A DNA stretch of 64,000 nucleotides from contig OX421494.1 of assembly GCA_949126835.1 (NCBI GenBank), positions 6,166,769 to 6,230,768 on the forward strand. The letters run 5' to 3'. Positions 44,450 to 55,620 of this stretch are shown one piece after another. Under the pieces are notes generated by a model. That model did not search any database. It saw only the letters and a program-made list of their open reading frames with translations, and was not told the DNA's origin. The translations under genes were made by a program, and so were the position numbers. Positions within the stretch are counted from its first letter, which is position 1, and every line of letters begins with the position of its first letter. Source of the stretch: Anisus vortex (lineage: Eukaryota; Mollusca; Gastropoda; Planorbidae).

Positions 44450-45512
44450 ACCTCCAAACCATGTGGCAAGACCTGCCAAATCACCTCAAAACCCATGTTA
44501 AAACCACATTACAAAGTCACTTAAAACTCATGTTAAAACCACATGACAAAGTCACTTAAAACTCATGTTAAAACCACATTACAAAGTCACTCAAAACTCA
44601 TGTTAAAACCACATTACAAAGTCACTCAAAACTCATGTTAAAACCACATGACAAAGTCACTCAAAACTCATGTTAAAACCACATTACAAAGTCACTCAAA
44701 ACTCATGTTAAAACCACATGACAAAGTCACTTAAAACTCATGTTAAAACCACATGACAAAGTCACTCAAAACTCATGTTAAAACCACATGACAAAGTCAC
44801 TCAAAACTCATGTTAAAACCACATGACAAAGTCACTCAAAACTCATGTTAAAACCACATGACAAAGTCACTCAAAACTCATGTTAAAACCACATGACAAA
44901 GTCACTCAAAACTCATGTTAAAACCACATGACAAAGTCACTCAAAACCCATGTTAAAACAACATGACAAAGTCACTCAAAACTCATGTTAAAACCACATG
45001 ACAAAGTCACTCAAAACTCATGTTAAAACCACATGGCAAAGTCACTCAAAACTCATGTTAAAACCACATGGCAAAGTCACTCAAAACTCATGTTAAAACC
45101 ACATGGCAAAGTCACTCAAAACTCATGTTAAAACCACATGGCAAAGTCACTCAAAACTCATGTTAAAACCACATGGCAAAGTCACTCAAAACTCATGTTA
45201 AAACCACATGGCAAAGTCACTCAAAACTCATGTTAAAACCACATGACAAAGTCACCTCAAAACCCATGTTAAAACCACATGACAAAGTCACTCAAAACTC
45301 ATGGTAAAACCACATGACAAAGTCACTCAAAACTCATGGTAAAACCACATTACAAAGTCACTCAAAACCCATGTTAAAACCACATGACAAAGTCACTCAA
45401 AACCCATGTTAAAACCACATGACAAAGTCACTCAAAACCCATGTTAAAACCACATGACAAAGTCACTCAAAACCCATGTTAAAACCACATGGCAAATCAC
45501 CTCAAAACCCAA
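44450..45512 (+). repeat. 35-bp tandem array, about 30 units, with variants
   Basis: The unit is CTCATGTTAAAACCACATG followed by ACAAAGTCA and a linker. Variant positions (acattac, acatgac, acatggc; actcatg or acccatg) occur in blocks: from about 45025 to 45235 successive units carry acatggc. The first unit is degenerate. Confidence 0.95.
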
Positions 45513-46419
45513 ACTACCCCCTGCTTCCATTTTTATTTCTATTAAAATACTGCAATGGAATCTGCACAATTAATCATCTGCATGTATTTTAATTGTCCGT
45601 ATAAATTGTCTGAATTCCATGACATTATTCTGAAAAATAAAAAAGCATGTAAAGATTTCTCTAGTTATTATGAACAATTAATTGAAGTTCAAGAGTTCTC
45701 TGTGAAAGATGTATGAAATGGTGAAATTATATTTTCTTAAAGTAGGCCTTCATTTGACAATTTAAATGTAGTTTAAAATATTTTTTCTACTTTTAAAAAA
45801 CATACAAGTTTATCATTTTATTAAAAAGGTCATATTACTTTTGAATGTCACAAGGTCTAAAGCAGCTTTAAAGTTGATTTGTCACAAAGCATTTTTTTAT
45901 GTGTAGATAATTTCAAAAAGTATTATAAGCTATTATCATCTGGCAATTCAAAATTAAAAAACAACGACAATTAAAACAATGCAACATTTTATAAAATAAT
46001 TTGAACAATCACAAACAATGCATGTTACATTTTATTAAAATATTTTTCTCCTTTAAACATAAAAATCATTGTTTTAATTGGTGATTTTCATTTTCTTTAA
46101 TCGCCGTAGAATGGTCTCTAGGACTTCAGTAGACTTGGCAAGTTTCAAATTAGTAGTGTGCTACCTAAAAATTAGTAGTTTTAGCCCGTAAATTAGTTGT
46201 CAATTTTTAAAGCGTTCTTTCACTCACCAAATGTAATGACTGTGTATTTGTTTCACTTGTAAGCATTTTATACTCTGTTTACTTTATACACTAACAGACA
46301 GGCTTACACCTATTAACAATTATATACACTATTCAGACACATTAGTTTTTAAGCTAACGACAATGACTTTGTCAAGACTTCAGTCTATACAGTATATAGT
46401 TCCCCAGTTGACTTGCTTT
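45513..46419. other. AT-rich DNA, no gene seen
   Basis: No supported feature. Confidence 0.5.
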
Positions 46420-47005
46420 TTTATAAGATAAGATAAGAATGGGCCCTTCTTATAGCGCTTCTATCTATGCTATTAGCATGCTCAGTGTACTCTTGGTGTG
46501 AGTTGCAATGGCAGATGTATTAGCCAAAGAGAAAGGTCTTTAAGTTTTTTTTAAAAGATTCTCTTGTCCCAGACTCTCTCAGTGTCTGAGATAAATTGTT
46601 TCATAAAGAAGGCGCAACTGATTCAAATGAGCGCACTCCCAGGTACTTCTTTTTGTGTCCATCCAAACTGGGAGTTTTGACGAGTGACTGTGTTGAGGAG
46701 CGCAGTTCCCTAGATGGCTCATGTCTTGATATAAGCTCTCGAAGATAGGAAAGAGCCATGCCCTTTATGCATCTGTACATAATGGACATAATTTTGTGTT
46801 CTGTTTGCTTTATCACCGAGAGCCAGTGGAGATCTCTTAGAATTGGGGAGATATGATCTTGCCTCCTCACCCCCGAAACAATGTGCGCTGCGGTGTTCTG
46901 CACTCTCTGTAATCTCTGCAGCTGGTTCTGGGGCAAACCCCACAGGCAACTATTGCAGTAATCCAACCTTGACTGAATAAGAGAGACTGCTACGGTATTG
47001 GCATC
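46420..47005 (-). pseudogene. L2/CR1-like LINE 3' end
   Basis: The - strand encodes DYCNSCLWGLPQNQLQRLQR, then VQNTAAHIVSGVRRQDHISP and a SFESVAPSL-like C-terminus. This is the classic post-reverse-transcriptase region of L2/CR1-like LINEs (YCNSLL..LQ.VQN.AAR). The 3' UTR ends in a (TTATC)-like tail near 46425. Coding is lost beyond about 47005. Confidence 0.8.
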
Positions 47006-48177
47006 TCTTTAATGTCTAAGAGATAAGTTAGAAACTGTCACAGGTCTATAACCACATAACTCGTACAATGTAGACTCAACCATATAACTTGTAATTCATT
47101 TAATGCATAGTCAACTGTAACAATAGATTCAATATACATTCACATCTCAAGACATTCAGGTCATGTCTTGAACTTGGTCATGGTTCAACTTCAACTTGCA
47201 CGACTTGCTTGTATGCAGACTCAACGTCTACTGATTATCCTTTTATTTTCTCCGTTGCCATCTAGACTTTTCATACTCTCTCCACTTCCATACCACAGTG
47301 AAAAATTGTACATTCAATAGCATGCACACCTTATATTATTTATCTCTTATATAATAACTCATGCACACTTTCTATATTACATATATATTAATACTACAAC
47401 TCCTTGACAGAAACTATGTATCTCTGCAAAAATAAAAATAAACAAAGGATAAACCAATGACAATTAATATATTCAGACACTTATGGTAAACGTTAAAAAC
47501 TTTTTTCTATAATTAAACACAATCAATACCAGATTCTGCATATATTCATGTTCACATATACACATGTTCATATATAATGGATTAGATTTTCACACATCCA
47601 TTTATTTAAACTGTCCACACATTCAACTCAATGGTCCTGCCTGATAATTAGTCTGATTCAGCGTCATAAAACACAATTGATATCACTAATCCAACTGAAT
47701 TAAGATATCAGTGAGTGTCTCTTAATATGTACAAGTTCAAGTGTACTAAACATTTGAGTTCAAGTTAGTTCACCAAGTCATTCACCATAAGTCATTCTAG
47801 TCAATCCTGTGCTTAAGATGTTAGTTTTCCATTGTTGACTTGTCAGCCATCTTGAAAAAAATGATATATTTGTTAAATTCACTGTGGACACCACTGAAGA
47901 CACCGCTGCCACTAATTTGTAAAGGGTTCTATTTTATAATTTGATGTTTTCTATTTGAGGCGTTCCATTGTTGATTATTATTTATTTTCCTATCATTCAA
48001 AATCATTGGCCTTTGTTATTATTATTGTATCAATACTTTTGGTAGCGTTCAAATAATTGACAATATTTATGATCTGCTTACAAGATAATTTATTTCACAC
48101 ATAGACTTATAAACATCCACTAAGAATAGGCCAACACACTTGTGACTTCAATTCTTTATTAACAATACTTCATTTAT
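47006..48177. other. Unresolved AT-rich segment, possible LTR remnant
   Basis: It starts near tgtcacagg (47036), similar to the first bases of the LTRs at 31205. No second LTR, target duplication or coding remnant was found. Otherwise nothing is supported. Confidence 0.25.
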
Positions 48178-49127
48178 TATTTAAACAGGGTTCGTACAGC
48201 TCCTTAAAACTCCTGGAAACTCCTGGAAAACAAAAAGTTGTGTTCCAGGACCTTAAAACTCCTGGAAAAACTGCAATTAGTCCTGGGAAAATACTAAAAA
48301 CTTCTTATTTTTCGAGGGAGATTAATTATTAATAAAAAAAAATAGTAATCACTGCTCTTAGATTGTACTTTCACTTTTCCAGAAAGCCCTATTGGAGTTA
48401 ACCCTCTTTGTCACTTTTTATTTCCGCGCGCAAACGTTGATGACACCAGTGATGCCACTCCATGGTTCTGTTTTTACCAGGGCTGTGGAGTCGAGGAGTC
48501 GGAGTCGGAGGAAATTTGGGTACCTGGAGTCGGAGTCGGCAAAAAATGCACCGACTCCGACTCCTACTAAATTTAGATTGGAAAAAGACAGGGCTTCATT
48601 TATTTTAAACAACCGATCAATAGGCCTACATACATTTGTGATGAGAAAGTAAAGTATCTGTTTCTTCCTCTAAGTCCCCATCCCTCAAGATCCTATCCCT
48701 ATTGTCAAACTATAGCGGGTCGACACACAAAAAAAAGTCTTTTGAACTAATTTGAAATGCGTCATTAGACTGGGCGTCATATAGTCTGCACGGCGCTGGT
48801 ATTGATGACGCTATACAAGTGCCCACATTACTAATTACCATTAACATTGTTTGTAATGATTTCAAATGCTAGGACATGGGACGCGCGGTTTTCTCTGAAT
48901 GCTAAACACTGCCTTAGTAGGCTATAGGCCTAGGCCATAGGTCCTAAATAAAACGCATCTTAAGCTACTAGTGTACAAGCATACCTTTATAAGAGGCCTA
49001 GAGAGGCTTTTACATATTTACGATTCTTTCCATAATGTAATTTGCGTTCAATAGGCCTACAAAAAAAATGCCGCCTTTTCGACTTATAAATGCGCTACGC
49101 ACACAACGCACAATTAGGAGCGGCAAT

Positions 49128-49474
49128 CAGTGGCGTATTTAGGCATGTTCCACATGTGCCATTGGAACAGGGGCCCCCACACAAAAGGGGCCCCCACACA
49201 TCCCAAAAAGAAATGTTTTAGTGACATCCCCATATTTCGTTGAAAATGTAAAATAAAATTCATTTATTCCCATACAATTTAAAGCGCTACAGTTCAACCA
49301 AGCTACGTGCAACATAAAATGTATGATTGTACAGAATGTAATATGAATTAACGGCCCTTTTCTGAGGTAGGCCCTATGTGGAAGGCAGACCACGAGGGGC
49401 CCCACATAAATTTGGGAACAGGGCCCCCACATAAATTTAGGAACACGGCCCCCACAATTTTAAATACGGCCCTG
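49128..49474. mobile_element. hAT-type MITE family B, third layer
   Basis: It starts CAGTGGCGTATTTAGG and ends taaatacggccctg. The flanks are gcggcaat (49120-49127) and gtggcaat (49475-49482), a 7 of 8 match. Same family as 22300-22648, opposite orientation. Confidence 0.82.
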
Positions 49475-49513
49475 GTGGCAATATTTATACTTTTCATAGT
49501 GTTGTGTTCTGCT

Positions 49514-50036
49514 TAGGGATGTTAAACGAAAACCGGAATACCGTATTCCGGTTTTGAAACCGAAAACCGGTTTTGATTTTCAAAACACCGCGTCTGTGCT
49601 TTATTATTAACGGCACTATTAAATACATATTCTTTCGATTCTCTTTCAACACATTTTTTACAAGTTATCATAAATATATGCCTCTTCAAATGCTTCTTAA
49701 TATTATGGTCAACGATAATCGGTAATTTGATTATCACTATTGAAAAATTGAAAGCTATTATCGGTTTTAATCAATTAGCCCAGATTTTTTTAGTTCTACA
49801 GAATTTTATTGTAAAGAGTACAAAATCATATTGTATTCATACAAATCAACCCCCTGAATGCCCTGCAAACACTAATTAATTAAGTTTGAAGTATTTTTCA
49901 AATATACCTACAAAACTACGCACATTTGGCTGTTCCGGCATGTGACTTGTGACATTGCGCGGGTGGGGGGAGGGGGAAACCGAAATCCGATTTTCAACCG
50001 GTTTTGTAGAACCGATAACCGGTTTTAACATCCCTA
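49514..50036. mobile_element. hAT-type MITE (TAGGGATGTTAAA), third layer
   Basis: It begins TAGGGATGTTAAACGAAAAC and ends ggttttaacatcccta, with accggtttt repeats near both ends. It is flanked by a perfect 8-bp duplication, gttctgct (49506-49513 and 50037-50044). TAGGGATG-type ends with 8-bp duplications are known for hAT elements. Confidence 0.88.
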
Positions 50037-50664
50037 GTTCTGCTGTTAGGGGGCCCGTGAATATTTAAAATTAAATACAGTAAATCCCAGCCAGTAGTCC
50101 TGTAGTAATGACATGTAGATGCTATGTTGCCTTTCTTTCCTTCAAGGAATGTACAAAATACATTCGCATATTAATACAGAGGAGTCGGGGAGTCGGAGTC
50201 GGAAGTAAAAGAAAATGAGGAGTCGGAGTCGGAACATTTATCTACCGACTCCGCAGCCCTGGTTTTTACTAGATCTTGTTTTTTTTGGATCCAAACTTGG
50301 GATGTATAGGCTATATAAGTCCCCGTAATGTCGTAAAACAAAACAAAAAAGCTGTGTAGCGAGTTGTCTGTTATTTTTAAAGAGCTCAGCTTGGCTTTTC
50401 AAAAAAATTTACTCCTGAAAAACTTCTGGAACACTCCTGGAAAACTCCTGGAATTTTGAGGCAATTTTTCTGTACGAACCCTGTTAAATAAAACAGACAT
50501 CTTTTCTTTACTACTTTCTACTCTAACTTCCGTCTCCAACTGACGTCACATGGGTACTACTCAACATTCGTATTTCTTACAGCATACATTTTCATTTGAG
50601 ATTTCTCATCCATACCATTCAAATTAAATACTTCACAGCGACCTAAAAGTATGTTGCACACATA

Positions 50665-51460
50665 ATAATAATAATGGTGCTTGTATGGCGCATATCTTGT
50701 TGATAACAGTTCTATGCGCTGAAACGACAGTTACATAATGCAGCCAACGAACAACAGACAAAAATGTAAATATGAATATGTATACGCAAATACTGCTAAC
50801 GAAATAGGTGAGTCTTCAGTCTGCTCCTTAAGGTGGCTAAGCTAGGGCCTTGGTGAAGCTGTAGTGGGAGGTGATTCCAAGCAGACGGTCCCGCGTAGGA
50901 TAATGCACCTTCGGCAGCGGACACTAGACTCACACCTGAGATCCTCAGAGGAAGCGCATCAGAAGCCGAGCAAAGTGGACGGGATTGGGTGTAGAGATCA
51001 AGTATCAAGACAGGAGCAAAGGTAATCCGGGGCAGAGTTATTCAGGCACTTATAGCAGAGAGAAGCCAGCTTTTACGAGATCCGTTGTTGATGGGTAGCC
51101 AGTGCAGAGATCAGAGGAGTGATATTATATGACTTCTTCTTCTTGAGGACTTTTCGGGCTGCGCAGTTCTGGATACGTTGGAGGCCCTGAAGGAAGGAGA
51201 CCAAGAGACCAGCCAAGAGCAAATTGCAGTAGTCCAAGCGGGAGAAGAGAGATGACAAGCTTAACACAAGCTTCCTTGGTGAGATAACGGCAGATGGCGG
51301 CAATACAACGAAGATGGAAGAAGCAGATCTTGGTGAGGAAGGAGACGTGGGGCTGCATGGTCAGCGTGGAGTGCAGATAGACGCCAAGGCTCTTGACAGT
51401 CGGGGGGAAAGGCACAGTTGCGTTAGCCAGCTGAAGATTGAAGATTGGACTCTATGAGGG
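50665..51460 (-). pseudogene. L2/CR1-like LINE 3' half
   Basis: On the - strand: PPTVKSLGVYLHSTLTMQ, then FSRLDYCNLLLAGL after a frameshift, LQRIQNCAARKVLKKKK, and a C-terminal GPSAWNHLPLQLHQGPSLAT followed by LRSRLKTHLFR. This is the region after the reverse transcriptase core. The 3' UTR contains CAGCGCATAGAACT and GATATGCGC and ends in (ATT)n near 50675. That tail is shared with the SINE at 3337. Confidence 0.85.
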
Positions 51461-51539
51461 ACATGACCCTCTGTCTCGTACTGTTCAACTGTTCAACTTT
51501 AACTTAGAAGACCTTCGAATGTTTTGGTTGTATTCGAAC

Positions 51540-52440
51540 TTTTCATTCAGCTGTCAAGAGTCCTCTGTAAAGCCATAGAGAACTCCCTAAAGTTGTTCCC
51601 TTTAGGAGTGAGGGAATCCCACTTTTTCCTATAAGTTTCTTCCACATAGCCCGCATATTTGAGTAATTGAGCTTTGGTGTGGTTATAATCCTTACAATGG
51701 GCAATGCCTTGGGCGATCATCACAACTCGCAGTTCCATTGTGAGCTTGACACTTGGCTTGACCAGCGTTCTTTGGGTATATTGTTTTTCTCTGCTGTGGC
51801 TTCAAATGCTAGAAAAAAGTTTTCTAAATTTTCATTTTCAGCAAAGTTTCTTAAACTCTTATCCAACTGTCGCTTGCAGTGCCCAGGGGTGTGAATGTGA
51901 GTTGGTGCCATCTGATTTCCTAGCGCTATTCTCTCCAACTCAATTCTCTCTCAACTTTTGATCTCTTTCTGCTCCCTCCTCTCCCGACTTTCAATCTCTA
52001 ATTGTTTTGTTCGGTGTTCCAATTCCAATCTCGCTAATTCTATTTGAACATTGTCTGACTGATATGTCGCGGACAAAGCCGACGGTGATCGATATGATGT
52101 ATCCACCTCTAGAATTTTTTACTCTAAAAAACCATCGAACCCATCGGGCAATGTCACCGAAGTATCCATTATCAATGGCCCAACTTTCCAAAAAACACTT
52201 ACAGAATAAAAAAAAAAATATGCAGCTCCTCTTTGACAAACCAAACTTATGTTATTTAACACATATCCCGGACAAGCCTTCATGTAATAAGCAACAAAAT
52301 GCTTAGGCTCGTTATTGTCCTATTTATGTTGAAACGAACACCGTGTGAATGATCAAACCAGCTTTAATAAATTGAACAATGAAACACAACTCAGTATTAG
52401 ATACACAATATTCACGAAGACATCAATAACTAAAACTGTC
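51540..52440 (-). pseudogene. Gypsy 5' remnant: leader and gag N-terminus, copy 1
   Basis: The - strand carries, in broken frames, a gag-like capsid segment (NLENFFLAFEATAEKNNIPK at about 51830) and an upstream N-terminal part (from about 52170) that parallels the frame at 56475-56768. An in-frame stop near 52120 breaks it. Sequence from about 52270 to 52440 resembles the leader and LTR end at 56770-57000. It lies between two LINE pieces. Confidence 0.65.
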
Positions 52441-52527
52441 AACTAATCGCACCTTTTGGCGCACTTCCTTGTAAGATTGGTGCAACAACAAAATATTACA
52501 TACAATGGTGCATACGTGACAAGAGAT

Positions 52528-52790
52528 AGATGGGCATTTAACTGCTTAAGGATAACACGCTCCAGGATCTTGGAAAGGAAGGGTAGGTTGGATACTGGGC
52601 GGTAATTCTTGCACTCATATACGTCGAGTTTCTTTAAGAGTGGGCGGACAATGGCGGATTTGAAGCAGTCTGCGACCACGCCCGTGGAAAGAGAGGTGTT
52701 AATGATGTCGGTGATGAACGGCAGAAGCTTGTCCAAGCACTTGGTGAACAAGAAGCCGGGCAGAGGGTCAAGCTCGCTCGCAGGTCTTCA
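52528..52790 (-). pseudogene. L2/CR1-like LINE, RT N-terminal piece
   Basis: It encodes TDIINTSLSTGVVADCFKSA, then VRPLLKKL and NYRPVSNLPFLSKILERVI: the first motifs of an L2/CR1-like reverse transcriptase. Coding ends at about 52528. The RT middle that should link to 50665-51460 is missing, so deletion accompanied or followed the Gypsy insertion, or the pieces come from two copies. Confidence 0.75.
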
Positions 52791-53504
52791 TGCAAATCCT
52801 TGTGATGATGCACGTTACTATTAGCTATTTACAAAGCAAACAAATGGCTTTATCAATAATATACTTTTTTCTTATCTTACCTTCTTCTGTAGGCTTTTCG
52901 GTTTTGATTCTTAATTGACCAGCCTCAAAAATAGCAAACATTGCAATAGATTCAGATGAACTTGAGTTAAAAAGAAATTTCAAACCAAAAAGGATTTAGA
53001 AATTGTTTTTGAAATATAACTAAGCATATATATCTATCATGTGTAACTAAAAACTGTCATTGTAATATGACAATGATATAAACTATAGTAAAGCAATATA
53101 GAATAGAAAGTGAGTCATAGATTCAACATACCTTCTATGTCTTTTCTTTGAAAACAAAGTTGAATGTCAATCACATGTATTTGACCTAGAGGAAAATAAC
53201 CTTTTTCTAGTTTTGCATTTCTCCCACTTTATCCTTTTTTTTAGCAATTCAGCTCCACAATTCCTATAAATAGTTGTTCTGCTAAACTATTGAACAAAAT
53301 AATTATCGTAATATATTATGTCATAATTATATTCCTCGTTATACTTTTGCGATTAGGTATATTGACGAGGTGCCTCGGGGTATACTCAGTCTTCACAAAA
53401 AGTCACAAAATGGTAACGGAATTTGTTAAGCGAATAGCAGCAATCATGTGAAAATCGATGATTAAGTTCATCCAGCAACAATGTTATGACTGTAGTGAAT
53501 AGAT
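52791..53504. other. AT-rich DNA, no gene seen
   Basis: No supported feature. Confidence 0.5.
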
Positions 53505-54118
53505 TTACTCAATAGTAATCCTCAACATACTGGTTGACATCCAGGTGTCTACGGGGTCTTCCCCTGCAACCCAATTCTGGTCCAATGAGGGCACTATGAT
53601 TTCATTCGATGTACAAAACTGTATTGATGCATTCTTGATGGACTCTCGTCCCGAATCCTGCATTAGTTGCAGAGCTGTTTTGGTGGACCTAACCAGTCTT
53701 AATGCCTTTAGAATATCTTGGTCTTTCCTTTGCAAACATTTTGCTTAGCAAAATTCTTTTTGGATGCCACTTGACTTGTATAACGCATTTTTGTGTACAT
53801 GTGCATTAACTTTGAAAGTTCAGGTGCTTTTGAAGTAGCAAATTTAACATTTCCAAGAAATTCCCCCCCATTGGTTGAGTCAGGAAACTCACCATGACCA
53901 CAAAATGAAATACCTTGCACCGCAATGTGGCGTACAATTCTAGCATGTGCCCGTAGACGGATTCCATTAACTTCTTTTTCTGAAGCAGTTATTTGCTCAA
54001 AGAGGTTAGGCATGTGGCTTTTCTTGTTAAGTAATAGCTTGCATTGCTGATGCGTTAAGTTATGAATACTGTAAAAAACGGATCCAATGTTTTTTGCCAT
54101 CCCTTTATTAATCTCCAA
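53505..54118 (-). pseudogene. hAT / ZMYM1-like transposase remnant, internally deleted
   Basis: On the - strand, the upstream frame (53708-54118) has ISFCGHGEFPD, then NGGEFLGNVKFA, matching the conserved early region of ZMYM1-like hAT transposases (FRGHDE...NxGNFLE). After a frameshift the frame at 53505-53735 has QRKDQDILKALRLVRSTKTA, which belongs several hundred residues later in that family. The middle, including catalytic parts, is missing. Confidence 0.7.
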
Positions 54119-54156
54119 GAAGGATTTCCACTTTGAATTTCAACTAGTACTGATAT

Positions 54157-55620
54157 TTACTTCATTATTGGCATTTTTGCTACATTATAAGTAAAGAGAT
54201 GATATCCCTTATTCAACAATTGGCTCTGGGTCATGAGTTTCTGAACAACGCCAAAGGCCTGCCCTTTGTCATGCCGGACATCATTGTCTTTCCCACTGTA
54301 GGGCTCAACATGAAACATATATCCATTTGAATCACATAGTTGAAATTTCTTAATGCCAAATCTGGCATGTCTCTTATTGGGCATATAGTGTAAGAAAACA
54401 ACACAGTTTTTCATCCCTATCATGCTCTCATCAATGCTTATGAAGCGTGATGGTGTATGGTGATATTTTGAAACACGATTGATATGATCAAGAAGCCAGC
54501 GGACCTTACACCGTGGATCAAAGCCATCCTCTCTCTCTTATTCTTTATTGCTCCCCGTGGAGCATAAGGCAGCAACATAGTTCCGCCAGGCCTCCCTATC
54601 CTGGGCGAGCCATCTGATTTCATGCCATGTTTTGTTGGTGGCCTTTGCTTCCTCATCCATTGTCCTCCTCCACATTCCCATCGGTCTTCCTCTTCGCCTT
54701 TTTCCTGGTGGTGTCCATTTCAACGCACTACTTGGGAGCCTCTTTTTGTCCATGCGGAGGATGTGACCCAGCCATCTCCATCTTCTTTTCTTGATTTCCT
54801 CGATGATGAAGTGTATTCCAGTTCTCTTACAAACTTCGCTGTTGGAGATGTGGTCTTCCCAGTTAATCTTTAGTATGCGTCGGAGACATCTTCCTTAAAA
54901 CCCTCTGAGGCGAAAGCCATCCTCACCTCTATCTTGTTCATTCCTTTTATTATTTAGATGTAGCATTCTTGAAATCAAAATGAATTCATCAAATGGCAGG
55001 GTGGCATTGAAATATGGAGTGGCTTGGGAGGCACGACATGACCAGTAGGCACCAATAGTTGTTTTTTTTGTTAGGCCCATGTTTAGAAGGAGGCCTACAT
55101 ATTTTGTCAATTTATTTATTGTCACTCCTTCTTTAGGCCATTGATTATATCTAGATTTAAGGTGTGTGTCAATCCATTCCCTTATTTTGTCAGAATTTAG
55201 AAAGCAAGAGGCAAATCTATTTGTCTCTTTTTGTATGAGTTTCCAAAAATCATCGCCAAGGAACATGAAAAAAATTTTTGTGGGGCTGTGGCTGTACACT
55301 GTGGAGGGATGTTTTTGGCTGATTTGGGTTGCCTAGTTATGAAATTAATGTCATTTGATCTAAAATCAGATGCTGCAGTTACAGAAACCCACTCATTAGC
55401 ATCTGATTGTGTACCACGCCCATCAACTGGAGCTGGTACTGAGTCTAGTACATCGGCTTAATCAGAACCAATATCAGATTCACTAGAAATAGAACTGAGA
55501 TTGTCAAGTGGGATGTTATTAAAGGCATCATCACTATCACTTAAATTTAAATCATCTGCTAAACAACTGTCAAATATATTTCTATCCGTTCTCTTACTGT
55601 TACCCGATGGGCGGCATCCA
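54157..55620 (-). pseudogene. piggyBac-type transposase, broken and split by a LINE
   Basis: From the 5' side on the - strand: an acidic Ser/Asp-rich N-terminus (about 55480-55600) with an in-frame stop at about 55460, a frameshift near 55265, then LGDDFWKLIQKETNRFA, GLTKKTTIGAYWS and FDEFILISRMLHLNNKRNEQ. A LINE insertion (54532-54912) follows. Coding resumes with SIDESMIGMK (first catalytic Asp), HYMPNKRHARFGIKKFQLCD and NKGYHLFTYN. The place where the family has D-N-F/W reads Y-N, so a catalytic Asp appears lost. The C-terminal part is absent. Confidence 0.85.
54532..54912 (-). mobile_element. LINE 3' fragment inserted in the piggyBac gene
   Basis: It encodes GKRRRGRPMGMWRRTMDEEA, then LAQDREAWRNYVAALCS on the - strand, a LINE C-terminus, and ends in an AATAAAGAATAAGAGAGA tail. 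It is flanked by a perfect 12-bp duplication, aaagccatcctc (54520-54531 and 54913-54924). The length and the tail fit target-primed reverse transcription. Confidence 0.88.

Larger units (their letters stand above)
48478..50261. mobile_element. hAT-type element (CAGGGCTGTGGAGTCG), second layer
   Basis: The ends are CAGGGCTGTGGAGTCG and CCGACTCCGCAGCCCTG, rich in ggagtcggagtcgg subterminal repeats. They are flanked by a perfect 8-bp duplication, gtttttac (48470-48477 and 50262-50269). Without the two inner elements its own sequence would be roughly 0.9 kb. Confidence 0.88.
48186..50483. mobile_element. Outermost DNA transposon of a nested stack (CAGGGTTCGTACAG)
   Basis: Terminal inverted repeats are CAGGGTTCGTACAG (48186) and CTGTACGAACCCTG (ending 50483), with subterminal actcctggaaa repeats at both ends. 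Only the 5 bp ttaaa is shared by the two flanks; no clean 8-bp duplication is seen, so the superfamily is uncertain. It carries three further elements inside and no transposase. Confidence 0.75.

Noticed and set aside
47036..48177. Solo LTR starting tgtcacagg
   Set aside because: No second end, target duplication or matching LTR could be found; only the first nine bases resemble the LTR at 31205.
53505..55620. One large host gene (ZMYM1-like plus piggyBac-derived domains)
   Set aside because: The two parts belong to different transposase superfamilies, each is truncated and frameshifted, and a LINE interrupts one of them.
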